Assembly: GCA_036785705.1 (NCBI GenBank)
Contig: JAWUZG010000056.1
Span: 14,516,001 to 14,580,000 of the forward strand
Direction of reading: 5' to 3'
Source of the DNA: Acanthornis magna
Lineage: Eukaryota > Chordata > Aves > Passeriformes > Acanthizidae
Length of the DNA: 64,000 nt
The notes under the pieces were generated by a model. That model was not told the DNA's origin, made no database searches, and was given only the letters and a program-made list of their open reading frames with translations. How positions within the stretch are numbered: the stretch's first letter is position 1; each line of letters opens with the position of its first letter. Of the stretch, positions 12,930-24,475 are shown piece after piece. A program made the translations under genes and the position numbers.

Positions 12930-14793
12930 ACTGAGATTCCCAGTTGCTTTTGTAAGCCTTCACCTCTCTCAGCCTCCAGGATACTGTGGTGACCACATGT
13001 TTCATACCTGACCATATTTTGGTTTGGGACCTATTAGCTCTGAGGAATTTTCTTCTTTGAAGTCTGAGATTAAGCATAGGCCTGGTTTTGCTGGTTCGCC
13101 TGAGCTACTGCCTCCCCCCACAGTGTTTCTGGGTGCTGTCAATAGGTCTTTCTTTTCCCTTAATCTCCTCTTGTGACCAGCTGTGTCCAGAAGTTGAGTT
13201 TGCTCCTTTTCCCTCATCTCACTGTGGGTTTCAGCCCTCGGTGGACATGACCAACCTCTGTTCTTGCCCTTGAGCTCAGAGAAAAAAGCTCCAGTTCCCT
13301 CCCCAAGGGCTGGCAGAGCCTCTCTGCTTGCCTGTAGGATGCTGGGTGTCCATCAGCCCTTTGCTTCAATCAGCACACTCTCTTCCCACTTAAATATTTT
13401 GCCATATAGTAGTTTAATAGAATAACTGGTTTATCAAACCAGCAGCAGTAGGAGGAAGAAAATTGTTTTCTGGTGTTGTGGGGACAAAGATTTCTATCTG
13501 TTTTTCCACTGGGAGAATATCAAAGATTCTGCCATTTTCCAATTGATCCAGAAACCAAAACAAACCACTTCTCTCCTTCTTTAGGCCTGCTTGACTCCAG
13601 GTTTACTAACAGTGAGTGTGCTGTGCTGGTGCGAGGGAAAGAAAGTAGGAATTTGGAGATGCTGCTTCACTCTTGAGTTAAATGCTTCAAGCTACAGCTT
13701 TTCTGGATCTGTTTCTTCCAAAATCGTCATGGCCAGCATTTTCCTTGCTAGCTAAAGAAAGCTTAATTTTCAGCTCCAACTAATCCGTGTTACCCATGGA
13801 ATTTCCTTAACATGGAAAATTCCCATTCCACCCAATTATAAGTGCAAAAGTAAGAGGCCTATGGGTAGCTACAATGCGTGACATAGTCCAGGTCCTTGAT
13901 TTTCCAAGGGGAAATAGGGAGTTTGATGCTGCACCTGGTTTTACACACCTGATCTACCACGATCTGTACCCCAGCACTGTCACACCTTGGCCTGGCTGAG
14001 GCTTTGCCCGGGTGGAAAGGACTGTAGGAATTCAGTAAAAGGGATGGAGATATTTGCAGGTGATTGGGGAATGGGAAATTTATCTGTTTTCTCAAAGAAT
14101 TTGCTGACAGGCCAAATATTTCAGGATTGTGTGGACTGGAGAGAAAGGAAGACATTTGACTGTTTATGGGAATCCTATTTCCCTTGTCTGGGATGTCTGT
14201 GATTCAAGAAATGGTATCATCACAGGCTGGGGATATCTGCTTACAACTTTTGAAGGAGATCTTTAGTCATAATCTATCAAAGCTTTAAATGAACATGAAA
14301 CCAAGGAGACAAAATGAATAACTCACCCTAATGGAATAGCAGATGGTAAGATCTCACAGCCCATCGTGGTAGTGCTCCAGCATCCACTATATAATGTTTC
14401 TTTCTCTGAGTGAGAATAGTGCTCATTCTTGTTGTTTAATGTCTACAAGGTCTAGTAGAGACTAAATCATGATAAGAACCACAGACGTTTTGGAAAGCCT
14501 GAAATTGGATAAGTGTCAGTCACTATCACCTCCATCAACCTTAACTTCCTTAGTCACAATGCAAACAGCTCTACGTAGTTTTATTTCATCATTTACCGAG
14601 ACGGGGGAAAAAAATATATCCTAAACACTTCTGGACAGCAGCTGTGGGTGGAAAATATATAGGATGGCGAAGCTTGTGAAGTGTGCAAGAAAAATAGTGC
14701 TAGTTAAACATGCCTGAAGATTGGGAATCCCAGGGCATTCATGTGCTTCGGCTCAGAAAAGGGAGGGATGCTGCATTTCACAACACAAAGTCT
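12930..14793. other. Non-coding DNA
   Basis: No gene or named repeat is recognised. Short open frames on both strands overlap. A segment near 14270-14330 contains ATCAAAGC (TCF/LEF-like) and GGAATAG, but I see no larger organisation. Confidence 0.55.
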
Positions 14794-14818
14794 TAAAAAT
14801 AAAATAAAATAAAAATAA
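14794..14818. repeat. (TAAAA)n microsatellite
   Basis: This is a short A-rich pentanucleotide array, AAAAT/AAAAT-type, about five units long with one irregular unit. Confidence 0.85.
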
Positions 14819-14929
14819 TTGCTTTGGGGACCCAAGTTAAAATGCAGGTGTTTTGAGGGGAACATAAACATTTTTTCCTAAATGAGGCGTTGAGGGCTGG
14901 GAGAAGGGCAGTAAAATTAGTGGAATTAC

Positions 14930-15250
14930 TGCCTGATTTTAACCAGATGATTGCTGCAGTTGGACACCAGCGCGGTTTCATTAGGGACTCTAATTTACAA
15001 GCCATTCGCCGCATTCCAAGGGAATGCAGCAACTCCCCCCTCCCCACTCCCAAAGAATGCCAGCGCTGAGTTTATGGCAGCAAAGCCTGACTGCACACTT
15101 GCTGGCTTTGGGGCTTGTTTTTTGTCCTTGTTGCTATTGTGGCTTGTTATTTTTAAGGCCAGCTTGGCTGTAGTGCTGCGGCCAAGCTTTTTGGGAAGGG
15201 AGAAAGGGAGTCACGGTGTCTTAACCCGGGCAGGTATTCCCAGGAATCTC
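14930..15250. promoter_or_regulatory. Candidate regulatory block with TEAD-type inverted repeat
   Basis: The block has slightly raised GC and no repeat. GCATTCC at 15011-15017 and GGAATGC at 15021-15027 form a perfect 7-bp inverted repeat with a 3-bp spacer. CATTCC/GGAATG is the known TEAD core. A further GAATGCC lies near 15055. Functional status is inferred. Confidence 0.27.
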
Positions 15251-16610
15251 TGTAAATCTCCATTGGCGTGGAAAACATATGGTCCTTCTACTAAAGAGCT
15301 GTCCTGATTTATACATAATGTGCAATCAGATATATTACATCATTTTGGCGTTAGATACCAGTATATTCCAGATATAAAATGACCCTTTTCCTGGCCTTCC
15401 ATTAGATCCTAAATTGTCATTAAAGTACAGTCCTGAAAGCCTGAAGCAGGTGAGGTTTTGGCCTCATGTGACCTAGCTCAACATAAATTTGTCTGATCTT
15501 TATAGAGGCAAATGGCCTAATGAACACTGTGGATAGAGGAGATTTCCATGTAGCCAGCCCTTGGGATCTGGTATTACTTTCAGAGGTATGAGATTTCTGC
15601 CTCAACCCACCTGGCAAAGCAGCAATAACTCCTTTTCCTTAACAAATAACACACAGCCCTTCTTACATTCCTCCTGTTCACCCTGCTCAGCCGTCTTCTG
15701 GGCATACCCACACAATACTGTAACCTTCCTGAGTTTTATTCCTCTGCCACAGTGCAAGTCACCAAAGCCAAAAGAGGGTGGCATGAATTCTTTCCTTGTT
15801 TCATGGGTGCAGAGCCTTCTTCGTAGAGGATAAGCATCCCTTTGACATATGATTATTTTCTGTTTGTCTCCTATTCCTTCTCACTACTGCTTTTTTCTCT
15901 GAATTTCACCTTTTCTATCAAGAGCTGCAAAGATTCCCTATTTTGTCCAATCAACTTCCTTCCCCATGCTGCTTGCAATTTTCTTTTGCATTTTCAATAC
16001 ATCTGAGTTTCATTTTTCCCCAATGACTACTCTCTTGGTTAACTCATTCCCCAATTTTGGTGGGCTCTCTGAAGTCCAGCAGCCATGGTTAATGTTTGCC
16101 TGCTGTTAATCCTAACCCTCACACCTAAATTATGATTAAAATAGTGAACAGAATCCCAAAGTTGGCGAAGGGTTTAGAGTCTGTCACCAAGTAGTTATAA
16201 CACATGAGTATTACATGTTTAAACACACAAATGCAAGGAATGAGGTTTCCTTTCAGTTGTAATACTTATCTCCCATTTTTGAGGGCAGGCCTACCACTGT
16301 CACTCCTCTGCCACTGTCACATCTCACAAATTCCATGGGGTTGGCTCAGATATCTATATCAATATCAATGCAAAACCTCCTATTTAAAACCCAAAAGAGA
16401 TTTATTAAATAATGTCCTTCCCCTGAGGCAGGAATGGGCTGGCAGAGCAGGAGCTGTGGCAATGAGGAGTAACCTCACATACAAGAAAGGAAAAGAACAA
16501 GTCCCCTTGCATTAATTCATTCCCCAGGACCTTGTGTTCTAGTGAAATACTGTGCAGGCCTCATCTTGACCAAATTTAAATTCCCTTGGCCTGCTTGAAT
16601 AATTTAAATT
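15251..16610. other. Non-coding DNA
   Basis: No gene is recognised. Open frames on both strands at 15420-15833 overlap and have no domain. A pyrimidine-rich zone covers about 15840-16030. Just before the CR1 tail, the 12-mer AATTTAAATTCC occurs twice, at 16573-16584 and 16601-16612, separated by 16 bp. The second copy runs into the repeat boundary. Confidence 0.5.
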
Positions 16611-16753
16611 CCATCCCTGGCAGTGTCCAAGGCCGGGTTGGATGGGGCTTGGAACACCCTGGTCCAGTGGAAGGTGTTCCTGCTCATGGCAGGGAGGTGT
16701 AACTAGATGAGTTTTAAGGTCCCTTTCAACCCAAAACATTCATGACTCTGTGA
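16611..16753 (+). mobile_element. CR1 LINE 3' end (truncated)
   Basis: This matches the avian CR1 3' terminal region from the 'ccatccctgg' word, through 'tccaaggccgggttggatgggg', 'tggtccagtggaaggtgttcctg', 'atggcaggga' and 'ttaaggtccctttcaaccca', to the end word ATTCATGACTCTGTGA. CR1 elements are chicken-repeat LINEs. Nearly all genomic copies are 5'-truncated like this one and carry no functional ORF. It is the clearest bird signature in the window. Confidence 0.95.
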
Positions 16754-17405
16754 AATTATTCTTCAGGGGTTTTTTTTTCACCTTTTGGGGTTTTCTCAAT
16801 TGCATAAGGCATGTGTTTGTGTAGGTAAAGCTGAACACCTTAGCTCCCTTCCAAAGATTGAGAAGATGTGGTTTTCAGACTGCCTTAGAGCAGTTCTAAT
16901 TATTCCCTTCAAATATGACTCACTGAGTATTTGGGTAATTTTTTCTGTGCCAAAAAGCATTTGTGAGTCAATCAGACATCCTGTCCATGCCTTTGCTAAC
17001 CAAAAATATTTGCCAACAGCCTATATGATCAATTGGCAGCCTACAGCTGTTTGCAACTTCTTCTCTCAAGGAATATTTGGAGATCACTCTTCTGGTCACT
17101 GCCTGAACGTGAGGGAGTCACCTGAGCTGCGGGTGATGATGTTAGTCCAGAAGTGCCTGAAGCTGTATAAACTGTATGATGACTTGTGGCTAGAAGTTAA
17201 TGATGAAGAAAAAAACATTTCCTCTTCAGATTCCATTTTAAACTATTTTTGCTACTATGAATATGCACCAATTTGCAAAATGACTCAGTTTTGCAGGTGC
17301 CTGAACTGGTACAGCCTCCCAAACAGCAACCATGTGCTTTCACCAAGGGCAGAAGTAACTTCACTTTCTGATAGAAATCGAACCTCAGCTGGTACTTGCT
17401 TTTAA
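16746..17405 (+). other. Unusually long open frame, unknown product
   Basis: The frame is open from just after a TGA at 16743-16745 (inside the CR1 tail) to the TAA after 17405, about 220 codons. The first ATG is at 16866, giving 180 codons. The middle part (about 17100-17220) has amphipathic, Leu/Lys/Asp/Glu-rich text and many codons ending in G or C, while the flanks look like ordinary AT-rich DNA. I recognise no family, signal peptide or domain. There is no evident promoter or splice junction. It could be a chance run, an unrecognised exon or decayed coding sequence. Chance is my default. Confidence 0.12.
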
Positions 17406-18589
17406 ATGAATTTCAGGACTAGACTTTATTTGCAAAGGTAGATAGGTTTGACCAAGCAGCATCCATTTTTCACTTTGTTACATCTGTAGACTTGCTGGAA
17501 ATCTTTATGAATGAAAAATATTATTATGATAACTTATTATGGTGTCTTTCCATTCCTCTATAGCTCTGAGGTGGCAAAGGCCCTGACACACATCTTCCTG
17601 CAGTTTATAAAGCAGTTATTTAGACTATCAGATTATCAGATGAGTTGTCATGAAGCCGTTTTGATTTCTCTCATCTCACCCTTTGAAAGATAACAGACTT
17701 CATAACTTTGAACACCCCTTATTTGCTTGGTTGAGGATTCAGGATTCACTGCCCCATCAGGGCATTTTCAAACTCTTCATGACCCAAGTATTTTATTCTT
17801 CATTGACTTTCACTGGCACTTGGGCTTCTAACTCACCTGTTTTTATCAGTTTGTAAAGCCAAAGAAACTATTCTTTAGGCATGAAGAATATGCATCAGCT
17901 CTCTGTGTTAATCAATTTCTAGCAGTCTCTCTTTAGTACTAACAAGGAACAATGTGGCATGAATTACTTTCCGTTGCTATTCAGAGACCTTTCAGGATTT
18001 TACTTCTTGTTTTCTTAAGATCACCTTGTATAATTGAGGGCTAAAATGCAGGGCAATTTCTTCAGATCCCTCTCCAGTCTGCTTATCATCATCTCATGGA
18101 AATGTGCAACTTCCATGGAAAAGAAGTTGAAAAAAAAGAAGAAGCTGAAATTTTTCTAACTTCAGAGTGAATCCAGGCAACTTCTGGAGATCAATTTGTT
18201 AAATAATCATTCTGAGCAAAGTTTGAGATGAGAAAATAAATTCCTCTTATAGTTAAAATAAAACTTTTACATTTTGCTGATTTACTGAGGAAAACACTTC
18301 TTTTACATTAAAATTCTCAAATATTAACAAAATTCAGTTTCTTTAACAAAAAAAAGAAATTATTTTTTTCTCCCTTAGAATTCTTTCAAGAATAAATATG
18401 TTTGGGGATATTTGGACAACACAAAATCTGCATTGACAATGTCTTCTACAGGATTGACTGATCCTGAAGGGTTCTTAGGATAAGATCACCTGCTTTAAAA
18501 AAATGCTATTGAAAGAGCTTCAGATAAGGTTAAAAATCAAAGCATCATCACTGATCCACAATATAAGCACAAATCTTATGTCTCTTCAT
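17406..18589. other. Non-coding DNA with a possible ancient repeat trace
   Basis: The stretch is AT-rich. At about 17795-17850 the words 'cattgactttcactgg' and 'cttgggcttctaactcacctg' resemble the palindromic sauropsid repeat seen better at 24.4 kb. The match is short and uncertain. Nothing else is recognised. Confidence 0.4.
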
Positions 18590-18745
18590 AATTTATATCA
18601 GTGTAATTGAAACAAGTGCCCTTTATGGATTTGTTTATTAGATGTATGATTAATAATTAGAGAAGCTGTAAGACTAGAATTAATGTATAATGTATGTTTT
18701 ACAGTGTTACAATTAACATTATAAGACAATTGCTTTTGCATAAGT
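18590..18745. promoter_or_regulatory. Candidate AT-rich regulatory block
   Basis: The block has clustered homeodomain-type words, including ATTAATAATTAG at 18649-18660, GAATTAATG near 18678, and an ACAATTGC/TTTGCATAAG pair near 18726-18743. No repeat is recognised. AT-rich composition alone raises the motif count, so confidence is low. Confidence 0.2.
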
Positions 18746-18972
18746 CACTAAAAAAGTAATGTCCTCACTGAAAAAATGCAAAACTTTGTGAGCCGGAGTC
18801 AGATGCCTGAGACAGGAGATTGGTGCTGGAGCGAAGATCTGCTCCATCTCTGCTGAATGGTCCTGGGGAAGCTCTAAGGTGAAGCAGAGCACAGATGTTG
18901 TACTCCAGTACTCTGCAGTTGAAAGGGAATGAATGACTAATAGCTTTCTCAAAAGGCCAGACAAAGTGGCAT

Positions 18973-18992
18973 AAGCTCCTAAAAGCTCCTAA
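18973..18992. repeat. Perfect 10-bp tandem duplication
   Basis: The decamer AAGCTCCTAA occurs twice head to tail. It is a small local duplication with no further copies. Confidence 0.85.
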
Positions 18993-21900
18993 GATGTGTT
19001 TCAGCTTTTTTTTTCCTATAATTATCTCACTTCTAGCCTAAACTTAACAGGAAACCCACTTGGTTTTGTAAGAAATACTCTTGTTGCTTAAGAATGCAGA
19101 TGTTGCTGAGACTCAGAAGGAAGTCTATGTCCATTTGCCCAGCTGTGTCCTAACAAGACATCCACAGACTCTTCATTGTACCCTTAAAACTTAATCCAGA
19201 CAGACAATGACTTAATGCTAGCTCTTGACACAACTGCGCTATATAGAATAAGGCTGAGGCCATCAAAATATTTCTCATTTGAGAGCAAATGCAGCCTGAA
19301 CCCAAGATTGGGAGTCTGCTGAGTAAACACTACCAAAGGAGAAATAAACACGTTCTCTTGGCCTGAACTACCATAACTCTCTCAGCTGCAGAAAGAAAAT
19401 ACAGCACAAGAGAAAGAGGAATGTTTAGATATGACTTAGAGGACGGAAATTTTCTGTTCATGTTTAGGAGATCTCACAATATCTGACCACAGCCATGTGT
19501 GGTAGCTGAAGCCTACCCCTTACCCAAAAATATGCTCAAGCAGATGGAGAACAAGATTTCTGGGATTTGATTATCAAGAATAAAACCACAGACCTGGATG
19601 AGCTAATGTTGTTCCAGATGCATTATCTTATAATCTCCATGAAGAGAGAAGGGAATATTGAATCCTCCCTTAAAGAGGTCTTTCAGCAGGCTTAATCTCC
19701 CCATTGCATGAGAAGAAATTGCTGCCTGAAACAGGAGGGGATCTCTGCCTGAGTCCCAACCAGACGAAAAATCAGATCTGAAGGAACAGCAAACAGGGGA
19801 ATGAACCACAATTTTCCATTCATGTGCTATGGCACAAAGATCCCTGGGTCCTTTCTCTACTCTGTATTGTTCAGAAAATGGACCTAGATTGATGGCCTGT
19901 TCTCACTTTTTGTTTTTTCTTGTCCCAGACCACCTTTCCTCTTACCCAAATTCCTTTTGTCTTGCATCAAACCACATTTCAGAGCCCAGCCCAAAGAGAA
20001 ACCTCCAAAAACATTCCTGGAACAGCATCTTCAAACAAAATCCTTATTTAGGCACTTAGGCAATTAGCAGAGCGGTTATTTTTGAACAAAATTCACTTCA
20101 GAAATACTTGCAGAATTATTATGACCCCTTTAAAGCCCTGGGAGGGGTGAATGCACAGTGTGTGACACCAGGCACTGCAGCTGAGCCCAAACTGGGGTTT
20201 TTGGGTGACCCTCAGGCTGCTGAGCTCCCTGATAAGGTGGCTGCTCTCCAAGGAGACATCCAAACCTCCAGGCAGGTCCCACAGCAATTGCAGGCTCAGC
20301 TTTTTTGCCACATACGGTGACCATTAGCTGAAAATGTCAGAGACCAAAGGTCGCTGCGGTGCCCTGGCAGTATTTATATTCTTGAAAAGTACTTGGATGG
20401 CCTTGTGTGTCCCAGTGTTACTGCTCCTCTGTAAAACCAAGGATTTGCTTCTTAAAACAAGGTGTGATTTCTCTCTCTTGTACATGTCACATACATGCTC
20501 TGCCTTCTAAAGAGTTATCTCGTGTTTAAAATAATGTGATGGGGAACAGAATTCCTCTCTCAATAAGCTGTAGGGGGAGAAAGCTGTAAAGCAAAAGATG
20601 CTCCTGCCATTGTTTCTGCATTGTTAAAAGGTGAAAACCTCAGACAACAAGGAAAAGGAAAAAAAAAACCCATGGAAAAAGAAAAGAGACAGTTTTAAGG
20701 GCTTTTAAAATATCTAATGCTCTGGGATCTAAATTGGCAGGGAGCCAAGCAGTGTCTTAAAGGGACAAGCACTTTATTATACTTTCTAATTCTTCCAAAG
20801 TCTGTCCGTAGGATATATGAGCTGGCTCTAATATGACTACTCTATTCTCATCCTCCAGTGGTATACTCTGGTCTCAGCTCATAAATTGAAAGTGGAAGAT
20901 CAGTAAATCAGCATGGACTGTTTCAGAGGGACATTGTGAATTTCCACTCAAATCTTCTGGTTTATCTTAAATATTTCATCTTAATGTCACCTTTAGAAAA
21001 AAATCTTTCATTCAAGTAAGTTACAACATCCAGTTCTAAACTGATTACACTCCCCCACTGACCTTCTGCAGCAAGGCTCCCACAGCAGTACAAATACCAT
21101 CTTGGCAGCTCTCTGCTACAGCTTAGGAAGGAGAAATTCTGGTGTGGTGGAGATCCTAAAAGTGCTCCCAAGACACGTTGTGGTGCACAAATAAGGTAGA
21201 AGGAGGTGCACCCTGTTGTAACACAGCATGGGCACCTCACCAGCTCTTGTCCTTTTCATTTCTTTCCATCAGCATGACCAACACACTGGAATTCATTCTC
21301 ATTTACTGGGCCAAACTATTTTCTGTTAGGTCACAAAATTCGGCAGTCTAAGCAAGGGGAGCTATTTTTTGAGGCAGGAGGGGATGCAGTAGTGAGAAAG
21401 ATTAAATAAAGAAAGACACAGATGAATACCCTCAATGAGTCTCTCAGGTACAGCCTGGCTGAATCTCCTTACAATAATAATAGCAACTTCCTCCCCTGAG
21501 GAGGAGCACTTCCCCAAAAGCTTGAAGAAACACCTAGAAGGGAAAGATTTAACTGAAAAATTGTATAATGAAATGCACTATAAATGTCATTCAGTCCAAC
21601 CAATGCCAGTTGTACTGGGCAATAAACAACGGACCCTGAAATTACAATTTTTCTGTATTCTGCTTTTAAAATAATTGAGGAGTTACCTAAGAAATACATA
21701 CTGATAAAATTGTTAAGAAAGCTTGGGTTTGTCCTCTTTCTTCCTGCACTGGCCTTATTCATTTTTTTCTTCTGAATGGAGATAATTTTGTTTTTCAGGA
21801 CTTTAAAATGAAGCTGGGAGTTTCCATGGCTGCTTATTTATACAGGGCTATACACCACTGTTAATTCACCCTGACAAGAATGATGTTGAGCTTTCTTGCC

Positions 21901-23790
21901 ATATGATCTTGTATTTAAGATCCTGTCAGTTTTGAGGACTCTAAATAAACCTTCTTTTAAATATTTAATACCCTTCAGTGATATATGCCTTTAGGCTCTG
22001 AGGCTGGTCCAACCATCAAAACTTAGAGTTTTCTATATTTCCCATCACCACAGTCTTCTCATATAAATTAAATTTGCACTCTAAATTCTCTGGTGAATTT
22101 CAAGTTGTTTGCTTCTCATTTGCCATTCCCTTATATCTAGAAAGAAATAAAAATCTACTTGAGTTCCTTCCATAGGACTTTTAAGCTCTTTGTATAGTAA
22201 AGTCATCCCAAACCAAATATAAATAGCCATCATATTTTGTGATAATGTCTCCGGTGATGGGAATGATGCTCAGGTTCTCTACATTTTCCCTCTTTTTTAT
22301 TAGGGAGCTGCACATGGAATGTTAAAAGAAAATAAAGAAAAGGTGATTTCTCTCTCTACTTCTTGGCCCAGTGACTTCCTCCGTTTTGTTGTGGTAATTA
22401 CAAGAGAAAGAAAAACAACAGGCTCCCCAACACAGAATGGAGATGTTCATGGAGTAAATAAAAATCACCTCACAACACTGACCCAGTGAGGTGTTATGGG
22501 AAATGTGGGCCTTGACCCAATCAGCCAAAAATCTGTTGCTTGGGAACCGCACCAGGCCACTAAGAAAGCATAAAGCTCCTGCTTTGGATGAGCCTGATGG
22601 AGGCTGATCTGCCTCCGTGGCTGTGCCAAGCTGGTCTCCATTTTAACCACAAGCTCCATTGCAGACCTGGAGAGATTTCCTTCTAATTCAATATATCAAG
22701 CAGTCATGCCTCAAACCAATGTAGATCCTCATTCAGGCTTCTCAGCACTATGAAGAAAAAGGGAGTTGAAGGAGTTGGTAGAGCAGAGGTTTTCTTTTAT
22801 CCTTCCAATCAGCAGCCTCAACCATTAACACATTTCTCAAGCACATCAAGACTGGGTCCTTCCCAGATTTATTTGATCCTTGGTGCTCAAAGTCCTGCAG
22901 AATTTGTCCTTTCCCTGTACCTCCCCATTTGCACTTCTGGATGTGTCACACATGCACACACACCATTGCTAAATAATCTGAGAGACACACTACAGAAAGC
23001 CTGGCCCGAGGATCCCAGCGTGTGCTCCAAAGAGGAGCCCAGGCGAGTGGAAAACCTGTCACATGCTCCAGCAAAGGCAAAAGAGCACCAGCAAGAGCCT
23101 TCATCAAATGGAAGCATAACTAAAACAAACAAAGTGTGTGTCAGGTTCAGTTCAAGAGAGGTTCTTGGAAGCTAACTCATAACAGCTAGGACAGAAATTC
23201 CAGCTCTTTGACAGGAATTGTCCCTAACTCTAAATAAAAGTGTTTAGACTTCACAGAACTTAGCAAAATTGCCTTTGAGTGTCAGCAGTGAACGTTGTAT
23301 ATTCTTCTAAGGCTTCACAGCACAACTGTCAGCTGTCTGTTTTCTTTCTGCTGCATGTAGAGTTTATACAGACACTCCCAGAGGAGCCTTTAATTGCATG
23401 TCATGACAAGTCTCCCAACCTCTTTGCAGCTCTTCCACTTAACACATAGTGTAAACTCACCCAATCTCCCTTCACTTTCTCCTTCCCACATTTCTCTCCT
23501 GGAGCTCTGTGGAGGCCTGTGTTGAAGCTTCATTATGATGGAGTGGACCCAGTGGAGAACTCTGTGAAAATCATCCGACCCATTTATCAGGACAGATCTC
23601 TTTAGCAAGTCTATATAAACCCCACGTGTTGAAGAGCCATAACCTGTGACTCAGAGACAAAACTAAAACCTGAATAACTAAGAGCGAGGCTCGGGGCTTT
23701 TTTCCCATTTCCTATTCCTACAGGGTTTTTTTATTGTGCAAGACAGTCACTAGATTTTACTAACGACAGCATTGGGCGATCCCAGCAGAG
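18993..23790. other. Non-coding DNA
   Basis: No gene, tRNA or named repeat is recognised in about 4.8 kb. The longest open frame here, 22750-23175, starts at an ATG but is low-complexity and Ser/Pro-rich at its start, overlaps an opposite-strand frame and has no recognisable domain. Near 21906-21923, GATCTT and AAGATC form a 6-bp stem with a 6-base loop, too short to interpret. Confidence 0.55.
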
Positions 23791-23960
23791 AGACAACACC
23801 ATTATGGAGAGAGCTGTGCAAACACAGAGACTGTCCCTGCCCCAGAGTTCTTATAATATAAATAGTAAAGACAGTGGGAGGGAAAAGAGAAGCACAGAGA
23901 GGTGAAACACGTTGTTCAAGAGGACACGACAGCTCAGTAGTCACTACAGAGTATTGCCTC
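23791..23960. repeat. Ancient amniote SINE/L3-type repeat fragment
   Basis: The succession 'gagctgtgcaaacacagaga', 'ctgtccctgcccc', 'ttcttataatataaatag', 'aaagacagtggga' and 'agcacagagaggtgaaa' follows the widely shared amniote element whose consensus reads roughly 'gctgtacaaacacagaaca...agacagtccctgcccc...gagcttacaatctaaatag...gaggcacagagaggtgaag'. This is one of the best-preserved old repeats here. The exact family (MIR/CORE-SINE type against L3-derived) needs a library search. Confidence 0.65.
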
Positions 23961-24249
23961 TCAGGGTGAGTGTTTTTGTAAGAGGTCTGGCTTTGCGTTT
24001 GAAAAAAAAGTCAAAGCAATTCTCACAGCAAAGATTGTAAAGTCTGGTTACATTTGTAAAGGGATTCTGTAGAACATCATGCCCCAGTGTGCCATATTAT
24101 TCCCTTTTCGTGAGTCTCAGAACAAATTTCCTCAATTTTCAAGTCTAAAGAGGCTTTTTTTTTACTGCTCCTGCCTCAAACCAGTATCCAAAAATTAAGG
24201 TGTGATAGTGAAACATTTATATTTAAGGCACTGTATGTTTTCACCAAAT

Positions 24250-24475
24250 TCCTCCCCCACCCATTATGGCCATGGTTTAACTGCACATTTCAGCACATGT
24301 TTAACCACACGAGTAGTGCTACACACATCAATGAAACTACCTGCACTTAAAATTAAGCACTTGTTTAAGGGCAAGATATAGAGAGACACATAGTGGGATT
24401 TTAAAAACCCCTTGAGCATTCAGTGGGAGTTAGGTGCTTAATGTGCTTAAGAGACATTTGAAAATCCCACTGAGA
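24250..24475. repeat. Ancient internally palindromic repeat
   Basis: The left part (about 24280-24370) resembles the sauropsid element in which 'agcacatgcttaa...' is mirrored by '...ttaagcacttgtttaa' around a central 'tcaatg'. The right part carries a perfect 11-bp inverted repeat, AGTGGGATTTT at 24392-24402 and AAAATCCCACT at 24461-24471, enclosing 'gttaggtgcttaat'-type words. This layout suggests one or two old non-autonomous palindromic elements. The family name is not known to me. Confidence 0.55.

Noticed and set aside
12766..13077. Phe/Ser-rich minus-strand open frames
   Set aside because: They are translations of the A/G-rich tract at 12837-12929.
19080..19110. TTGCTTAAGAATGCAG resembling mature miR-137
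   Set aside because: It differs within and after the shared core, and no flanking hairpin arm is visible.
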